DNA of 11,437 nucleotides from Sulfurovum sp. (lineage in GTDB: Bacteria > Campylobacterota > Campylobacteria > Campylobacterales > Sulfurovaceae), in NCBI GenBank assembly GCA_003978395.1, contig QNZV01000012.1, positions 1 through 11,437 on the forward strand, read 5' to 3'. Position 1 is the stretch's first letter. Each line of letters begins with the position of its first letter. The translations under genes were made by a program, and so were the position numbers. The notes beneath the pieces are model-generated. The model did not search any database and was not told where the DNA came from. It worked only from the letters and a program-made list of their open reading frames with translations. Below are positions 6,794 to 11,437 of this stretch, piece after piece.

Positions 6794-6904
6794 CCTTGCT
6801 AGAAAATGCATAATTAAGGCTTTATTTTCTTATAATAACTGATGTTACGATAAAACCAAAATAAAAAATTACGCATTTTTCAGTTAATTTAGTTAAACAA
6901 GGCT
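6792..6904 (+). repeat. Imperfect inverted repeat closing the ciaB unit
   Basis: AGCCTTG (6792-6798) pairs with CAAGGCT (6898-6904). Inside it, GAAAATGC (6802-6809) and the following AATT pair with AATT and GCATTTTTC (6868-6881) with one extra T and a mismatch. The arms begin at the stop codon of the DUF6348-like gene and end just before the next promoter, so they enclose nearly the whole intergenic stretch. It may help end the transcript, or be a small degenerate repeat element. It is too imperfect for a firm call. Confidence 0.4.
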
Positions 6905-6910
6905 GTACTC

Positions 6911-6939
6911 TTGACAAGTTTTAGAATTATTATTATAAT
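6911..6939 (+). promoter_or_regulatory. Exact consensus sigma-70 promoter
   Basis: TTGACA at 6911-6916 and TATAAT at 6934-6939 are both perfect consensus hexamers with the ideal 17-base spacer. Transcription would start near 6946, some 20 bases before the ATG at 6967. No other promoter in this window has a recognisable -35, so this one stands out and suggests strong or tightly repressed expression of the membrane-protein gene. Confidence 0.85.
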
Positions 6940-6966
6940 CCAAAAAAATATATATAGAGGAGAAAC

Positions 6967-7578
6967 ATGGACTTTGATACTTTAGCAAATTATGCAGATA
7001 TTATAGCCGTTCCTCTTGCCATGATTGGTATTTATTATATTGTTCGTCAATTAAAGTTAGCTCTTTTAGAGAGTGAACGAGACCATCAACGAAGGCAAAA
7101 TGAGATGACCTTGAATGCCTATAATACTGTTCGTGGAGATTTACGAGATACCATTAGACGTATTCGTATTACTTTAGGGCTTGCCGATATGTTTTCAGAA
7201 TTTACCCAAGAGAACTTAGAACAGATTATGAACGATGAGGTTTTACGTGATGATGTTGCAAAAATGTTGGGTTTTGTCAATAAATTTGCAGTGGGAATCA
7301 ATCATGATGTCTTTAATATCCTCTTGGTTAATGATTTAGCAGGAAAACTTTTTATTCAAACATTTCATCAATTTTACCCCTATATACAAAGAGTTAGAGA
7401 AGATTATGAAGGTTTCTACAAAGATTATGAAAATCTTGTTTATAAATTGAAAAAGATTCGTTACGAGAAAGACAATGCTCCTCTATTGAAAGATGTAGAA
7501 CTTGTAAAAAGTGGTTATGAGTATTACCATTTTCCAAAAGATTTTGGAAAATATCTATTTAATATCTTTAAAACTTAA
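6967..7578 (+). CDS. Single-pass membrane protein, DUF4760-like
   Basis: A 203-aa protein with one N-terminal transmembrane helix (about residues 10-29, core IIAVPLAMIGIYYIV) followed by a long, charged, mostly helical cytoplasmic part. This layout, with an RQLKLALLESERDHQRRQNEM stretch straight after the helix, is like the DUF4760 group of proteins of unknown function; I hold that name with limited confidence. The start is clear: AGGAG four bases before the ATG and a perfect promoter at 6911-6939, giving a leader of about 20 bases. It is likely monocistronic: a new promoter separates it from the ciaB unit and a bidirectional terminator (7580-7624) separates it from the convergent wzx. No catalytic motif is visible. 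Confidence 0.75.
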   Translation: MDFDTLANYADIIAVPLAMIGIYYIVRQLKLALLESERDHQRRQNEMTLNAYNTVRGDLRDTIRRIRITLGLADMFSEFTQENLEQIMNDEVLRDDVAKMLGFVNKFAVGINHDVFNILLVNDLAGKLFIQTFHQFYPYIQRVREDYEGFYKDYENLVYKLKKIRYEKDNAPLLKDVELVKSGYEYYHFPKDFGKYLFNIFKT

Positions 7579-7579
7579 T

Positions 7580-7624
7580 TTTTCTCTATCAAGACTATAA
7601 TAGTATCTTTTTCAATAGAGAAAA
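7580..7624. terminator. Bidirectional terminator between convergent genes
   Basis: TTTTCTCTAT (7580-7589) and ATAGAGAAAA (7615-7624) form a perfect 10-bp stem around a 25-base loop, beginning one base after the stop codon of the plus-strand gene and ending 18 bases before the wzx stop codon. The two genes converge with only 64 bases between them. On the minus strand the right-hand A-run reads as T; on the plus strand the element lacks a strong T-tract, so efficiency is uncertain. Confidence 0.6.
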
Positions 7625-7642
7625 TCATAGAAAACAAATTTT

Positions 7643-8902
7643 TTAGCTCCTTTTCAAATGAACAAAAAGATAATATCCCTTACTTATCATCAAAAAGAAT
7701 GCAAGAAAGACACTGAACCATACCATTCCAATAACTCCAAAGAGATAGAGAAGTATAGGAGCAAAAAGGAGATTCAATCCTGCTGTTATATAAAGAATGG
7801 TATTTAAAATTTTAGTTGCTTTAATGGTTACAAGCATGTTTGTAAACTGACTTCCATAAAGATAAACGCTTAGAGAGATAGAGAAAACTTGTAAAATCTC
7901 AATATTTAGAGGCATTACCTCTTTTCCTGTAATAATTTCTAAAATAAGTTCGGAATAGTATCCAACTAAAAGAGCGACAGGAAGCATTATTATAAAAATA
8001 ACCAGAGCCAACTGTTTATTTCGTGTAACAAAATTTTCATTTGAGCTTTGATATAGATTTACTAAATAGGGGTAAACTGTTCGAATTAATGGGTCCAAGA
8101 GGCTTCCTAAGGCATGAACAATTTTGATAGAGACAGCATAATATCCGATGACTAAAGGGGTTGCAAAAAAGCCTAAGATAATAATATTGGCAGTGGTGTA
8201 AAACTCTACTGCAAATTTAGAGGTAAAAATATACCAACCATCTTTCAGATAGTAAATAAGCTTTTCCCATGGTTGAAAGGAGAATTTGATGTTAAATTTT
8301 GTAATCGCTACATAGAGAGCAATAATCCCTATAAATATCGTGGTTATGCTGTTTAATAAAAGCAATAGATAGAGGTCTGACTCCTCTTTGACAAAGAGAA
8401 ATATAGAGAGTACAAAAATAAGTTTAGAGAAGCCATTTAGATACATAATGTATCGCATTTTTTCTACTCCTTGAAAAAACCAAAGAGGAAAAAGAAGATG
8501 CCCCAACAGCGTTCCAAAAGCAATAAAAATAAGCTCTTGATAGAGAAAAAGTTTCTCTATAAAAAAGCTTAGAAGCGTCAAAAGAATCAGATAGATAAAT
8601 GCTATAAGAAATTTAATAGTTAAAACTGAGGAGAAAATTTCATCTATTTTTTGTTGATTATTCCGATTCAATGAAATATGGTAGGTAGCAGAGAGTTCAA
8701 ATCCATAGTCACTCATTTGAACACCATACATAATCATTGCCAAAACAAAGCTATAAATTCCAAAGCCATCTATTCCTAAGATTCGAATAAGATAGGGAAT
8801 TAAAAAAAGAGGAAGCAGATAATTGATAAATTGAAGAACGACTAGAGAGATAAAATTATCAAAGAGTCGTTGTAATGTTGTTCCCTTTTTAGTCTGTTTC
8901 AT
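7643..8902 (-). CDS. wzx: Wzx-type polysaccharide flippase
   Basis: A 419-aa, almost wholly hydrophobic protein with about 11-12 membrane helices (for example near 17-38, 46-63, 93-115, 122-142, 178-202, 298-316, 365-388 and 390-413). The N-terminal pattern YLIRILGIDGFGIYSF (37-52) and LFPLWFFQGVEKM (137-149) are typical of the Polysacc_synt/RfbX group of the MOP superfamily. It would flip undecaprenyl-diphosphate-linked repeat units across the inner membrane. The start overlaps the preceding polymerase gene by four bases (ATGA, 8899-8902) and has no good Shine-Dalgarno, so translation is probably coupled. It is the last gene of the operon, ended by the hairpin at 7580-7624. The substrate cannot be predicted from sequence. 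Confidence 0.88.
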   Translation of the reverse strand: MKQTKKGTTLQRLFDNFISLVVLQFINYLLPLFLIPYLIRILGIDGFGIYSFVLAMIMYGVQMSDYGFELSATYHISLNRNNQQKIDEIFSSVLTIKFLIAFIYLILLTLLSFFIEKLFLYQELIFIAFGTLLGHLLFPLWFFQGVEKMRYIMYLNGFSKLIFVLSIFLFVKEESDLYLLLLLNSITTIFIGIIALYVAITKFNIKFSFQPWEKLIYYLKDGWYIFTSKFAVEFYTTANIIILGFFATPLVIGYYAVSIKIVHALGSLLDPLIRTVYPYLVNLYQSSNENFVTRNKQLALVIFIIMLPVALLVGYYSELILEIITGKEVMPLNIEILQVFSISLSVYLYGSQFTNMLVTIKATKILNTILYITAGLNLLFAPILLYLFGVIGMVWFSVFLAFFLMISKGYYLFVHLKRS

Positions 8903-9864
8903 AGAAGTGCCAATTCAAACCAGTATTTAAACATAAATAGATTGTAAGCAAACATAAATAGATATGTTCCCTCTTTGATATGCCGAGGTAGATAACCAAT
9001 AGCAATAATAATAATGGGCATAATAACAGCCACATAACGTTGAGCAAAAATACCCAAAATAGAGCCAAAAAAGAAAAAAGTCATAAAGACAATGGCATAT
9101 CCAGCAAAAATACGCTCTTCACTGTTCTCAAAATCAGCAAAAATAGCAATAGTAAGAGCAATAATAAACCAACTTATGGAGTAAGCAAGAGAACTTCCTG
9201 CTGCAATATCTCCATATCCTGCATGACGATCACCTATAGCTGTTAAGATAATATCTACTCCAAACTTCATAAAAAGAGCCATACCCAAGGCAATACCTAA
9301 AGCTATAAAATAGTATTTATGTGCTTCTACTCGCTTATTATAATAGTGTAAAAGATAATAAACCCCTATAAATATAGGCATGGAAGCATGAATAAAAAAA
9401 GCAATAGAAGCAAGAAAAAGTTGTTTGGGTTTGGAAGAGACATCATATGCTACAAGCATTATTCCAAATGCCAAAGAGATTCGTACTTGCTCTATAAATA
9501 GATTTACCGACATAGGATTAAGCAATAAAATCATAACAATATACCATTCTACTCTTCTAAAGAAAAATGAGCCATAGAGTACAATAGATATAAAAGAGAT
9601 AATATAGAGAGCAAAACGATAATCATCAAAAGTAATTCCGAGTAAGTAGAGAACTCCTTTCCATACAGGCTCATTGAATAGTGATTGAACAAAGGTTAAT
9701 GTCCCCTCCTCTCCTCCTTCTTGAATATATATAATACGAAAAATATAGTTAGCTGTATCTTCAAACTCACGTCCTAACATATCTACCCAAGGTATCAAAA
9801 AAACATAAATAGTCGCATAGACAAATGCCCATATCCAATAGTGATTGTAATTTTTAACTTCCAT
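8899..9864 (-). CDS. wzy: EpsG-family (Wzy-type) polysaccharide polymerase
   Basis: A 321-aa inner-membrane protein with about nine hydrophobic segments. Features of the EpsG family are visible: an early D-x-x-x-Y element (D36-Y40), EQVRISLA (125-132), FFIHAS (156-161, the conserved H-A/x-S in a membrane helix) and QRY (275-277). EpsG proteins are the polymerases or polymerase-like partners of many Wzx-dependent exopolysaccharide and O-antigen clusters, linking repeat units on the periplasmic face. The ATG overlaps the stop of the upstream methyltransferase by one base (TAATG) and its own stop overlaps the wzx start, so the three are translationally coupled. Polymerase activity is inferred from family and neighbour; a role in capsule, O-antigen or exopolysaccharide cannot be separated. 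Confidence 0.78.
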   Translation of the reverse strand: MEVKNYNHYWIWAFVYATIYVFLIPWVDMLGREFEDTANYIFRIIYIQEGGEEGTLTFVQSLFNEPVWKGVLYLLGITFDDYRFALYIISFISIVLYGSFFFRRVEWYIVMILLLNPMSVNLFIEQVRISLAFGIMLVAYDVSSKPKQLFLASIAFFIHASMPIFIGVYYLLHYYNKRVEAHKYYFIALGIALGMALFMKFGVDIILTAIGDRHAGYGDIAAGSSLAYSISWFIIALTIAIFADFENSEERIFAGYAIVFMTFFFFGSILGIFAQRYVAVIMPIIIIAIGYLPRHIKEGTYLFMFAYNLFMFKYWFELALL

Positions 9865-10571
9865 TATTTAATAACCAAAAAACCTTCAAAATTCATATAT
9901 TTTTGCACAGATAATATATCTACAAAACCTGCACGTTTGAGCATATCTATATTACCTTCGGTCGAGAAAGGTTCGAGTACACCTTTTAGACTTTTTGCTT
10001 TAGAGATAATCTCTTTGGCATCGTAGCCTTGCTCCAATTTGTACTCCATATAAAGGTTAGAGATAATATCTTGAAAACGTGCATCATTTGCTCTAACTTT
10101 TTCATAAAGTATAAATGCCCCACCCCAATTAAGAGATTCATAAATTTTATCAATAAGTTGTTGTCGTAATTTTGGATGAATAAACTGAATGGTATAGTAC
10201 GATACAATTAAATCTGATTTCTCTAAGGTTACGGTATTCATATCTTCGCAAATAAATGATAGATTAGGACTCTTATAAAGCTCATTTGCTTTAGTAATCA
10301 TATCTCTCTCTATCTCTACACCTATAAATTTAGCATCTCTAAATTCATTATGTTTTGCCAGTTTATAACTTAGTGTTCCAGCAGAAGAACCCAACTCATA
10401 ACAGACCGAATCATCTTTTACAAAATAGTCACTAAGTTTAGTAATAAGTTCATGTCCCTCTTCATAAAGAGGAACAGACTTTCGAACATGTTCTTCAAAA
10501 TGCTCGACCATAGAGCCATTAAATTTCCAATTTGCATTTTTTGCATCAATTTTATCACCAGATTGACCCAT
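9864..10571 (-). CDS. CmoA-like class I SAM-dependent methyltransferase in glycan operon
   Basis: A 235-aa protein with a Rossmann methyltransferase core: motif I YELGSSAGTLS (58-68), acidic end of beta-2 at E86 (IGVEIE), motif IV-like YYTIQFIHP (125-133) and post-motif GGAFILYEK (150-158). The whole length follows the tRNA-modifying CmoA (carboxy-SAM synthase) pattern: RKSVPLY (30-36), LRQQLIDKIYESLN (135-148), DA (163-164), QGY...EI (181-188) and PFSTEGNIDMLKRAGF (201-216). However, the position that I align with E. coli Arg199, which holds the carboxylate of carboxy-SAM, is Ala192 (KAK instead of KR). That and the operon position argue for an ordinary SAM methyltransferase acting on a glycan precursor or related substrate. 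Start ATG 10571 has AGGA eight bases upstream. Its stop overlaps the polymerase start (TAATG). Confidence 0.8.
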   Translation of the reverse strand: MGQSGDKIDAKNANWKFNGSMVEHFEEHVRKSVPLYEEGHELITKLSDYFVKDDSVCYELGSSAGTLSYKLAKHNEFRDAKFIGVEIERDMITKANELYKSPNLSFICEDMNTVTLEKSDLIVSYYTIQFIHPKLRQQLIDKIYESLNWGGAFILYEKVRANDARFQDIISNLYMEYKLEQGYDAKEIISKAKSLKGVLEPFSTEGNIDMLKRAGFVDILSVQKYMNFEGFLVIK

Positions 10572-10609
10572 AAGATTATTCCTATAATATATTAATTTTT
10601 TCTTAAAGT

Positions 10610-10615
10610 AGTATA
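10610..10615 (-). promoter_or_regulatory. Weak candidate -10 box before the CmoA-like gene
   Basis: TATACT on the minus strand within the 80-base gap between the two methyltransferase genes, about 40 bases before the ATG at 10571. No -35 is evident. The gap has no terminator-like hairpin, so read-through from the upstream gene is equally likely. Confidence 0.22.
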
Positions 10616-10651
10616 GCTAAACTCTAATAAGAATAAACATACTTTTATATG

Positions 10652-11437
10652 TTATTGAATTTTTTTTCCTAACCATTGAGGATAAGAGAATCTATTATCA
10701 TAGTTATACATAATGGTTAGATATTCAGCTTTATAATCCCAATTGTAAGAACCTATCCCCCATTCACTATCTTCTGTAGTATTGAGTGAATAGAAGTAGC
10801 CACCATCTTTTAAGACTCTTCTATTTTGCTCTAAGTAATAGGTTAAATACTCTTCAGACATAAAGGCTAAAGAGGAGGCATTAATCACTAAGTCTATGCT
10901 TTTATCTTTGATATAATCCAAGACAAATGGAGGAATAATAATAAAATCATACTCTGCTATAACCTCATCTAAATTATCTAAATAGGGGTAAATATCTGCC
11001 AATAAGGCTATTTTTTTATTTGGAAAATTGTATCTTAAATAATAAGCTGTCAAAAATAGGGTCTCTGGTAAATCTAAAAGTATTTGTGTAGTATTGGGAG
11101 TATAGTAACTCAAAATTCGGCTACTTCCTCCAAAACCTACACCAATATCTAAAACAATATTTCGTCTCTCTGTAGAGAAAGGAACATGTTTAATAATATC
11201 ATTGGCAACCACCAAGTTCTGTAAGAGCTGTTCACTTATCTTTTTGCCTCTATAGTTAATGGCTAAATAGTTCCCTGCTCTACTTTCAGAAACAGAGGCT
11301 AATATCTCTTTGTCTATTTTATTTGCAAATCTATGGTACTCCAATACTAAATCTATGGCATCTAAATAGTTTTTTGTGTAGCCATCTTCTTTAGAGATAT
11401 AGGTATATTGATTGTTAAAAATTTTGCTATAAATTTT
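10652..11437 (-). CDS. NanM-type putative sugar O-methyltransferase, 5' end outside window
   Basis: The frame stays open to the right edge: 261 codons plus stop, with the true start beyond 11437. The TTG at 11344 is an internal leucine codon, since 31 further codons upstream are open and no ribosome binding site precedes it. The visible part has a class I methyltransferase motif I VLDIGVGFGG (visible residues 95-104), LLDLPETLFLTAYYL (120-134), which matches the iDlPet-l--eyyL signature of the putative sugar O-methyltransferase family (TIGR04371/NanM-like as I remember it), and NASSLAFMSEEYLTYYL (186-202). The last part is a GGYFYSLN segment. It probably transfers a methyl group from SAM to a hydroxyl of a nucleotide-linked or lipid-linked sugar in surface-glycan synthesis. 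It is the first visible gene of the operon running leftwards to wzx. The substrate is unknown. Confidence 0.82.
   Translation of the reverse strand, partial: KIYSKIFNNQYTYISKEDGYTKNYLDAIDLVLEYHRFANKIDKEILASVSESRAGNYLAINYRGKKISEQLLQNLVVANDIIKHVPFSTERRNIVLDIGVGFGGSSRILSYYTPNTTQILLDLPETLFLTAYYLRYNFPNKKIALLADIYPYLDNLDEVIAEYDFIIIPPFVLDYIKDKSIDLVINASSLAFMSEEYLTYYLEQNRRVLKDGGYFYSLNTTEDSEWGIGSYNWDYKAEYLTIMYNYDNRFSYPQWLGKKIQ

Noticed and set aside
8899..10207. Short frames at 9040-9246 plus, 9841-10026 plus and 9986-10207 minus
   Set aside because: All overlap well-supported operon genes, lack ribosome binding sites and give proteins without domain character.
9864..10571. Calling this gene cmoA outright
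   Set aside because: Overall pattern fits CmoA, but the aligned carboxy-SAM arginine is alanine and the gene is embedded in a polysaccharide operon.

Overview
The window is AT-rich and gene-dense. It most likely comes from a member of the Campylobacterota (Sulfurovum/Sulfurimonas-like or a relative). The main evidence is a full-length CiaB-type protein (610 aa, zinc-peptidase motif), a family I know essentially only from Campylobacterota. AT-rich promoters with weak -35 boxes and bacterial N-glycosylation sequons in one secreted protein agree with this. The genus cannot be fixed from sequence alone.

Layout. (1) 1-484, minus: the 5' part of a winged-helix-like protein with a coiled-coil tail, running off the left edge and visibly less AT-rich than its neighbours. 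(2) 485-1158: a 670-bp gene-free stretch rich in dyads, including a perfect 21-bp inverted repeat nested inside a larger one. (3) 1159-3279, minus: a secreted protein with two near-identical PKD/Ig-like domains, an Asn/Asp/Thr linker and a right-handed beta-helix. (4) 3519-3986, minus: a small exported protein with a coiled-coil C-terminus. (5) 4247-6793, plus: ciaB followed by a DUF6348-like gene, with a 10-bp palindrome lying between the ciaB -10 box and its ribosome binding site. (6) 6967-7578, plus: a single-pass membrane protein behind an exact consensus sigma-70 promoter. (7) 7643-11437, minus: the 3' end of a surface-polysaccharide operon, in transcription order NanM-type sugar O-methyltransferase (5' end outside the window), CmoA-like methyltransferase, EpsG/Wzy-type polymerase and Wzx flippase. 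The last three overlap at their start and stop codons (TAATG and ATGA).

How the genes work together. The right-hand operon fits late steps of a Wzx/Wzy-dependent glycan pathway: decoration by methylation, flipping across the inner membrane and polymerisation. Glycosyltransferases would be expected further right. The left-hand beta-helix protein is the kind of secreted protein that binds, cleaves or epimerises polysaccharides. Its linker carries four D-X-N-X-T sites, so it may itself be glycosylated by a PglB-type system. The CiaB/DUF6348 pair looks like a two-gene transcription unit of unproven function. I saw no tRNA, rRNA, CRISPR array or intact insertion sequence.

Most worth a second look: the cluster of glycosylation sequons in the beta-helix protein, the CmoA-like enzyme that appears to lack the carboxy-SAM-binding arginine and sits in a glycan operon, the ciaB operator-like palindrome, and the nested inverted repeat at 913-1029.
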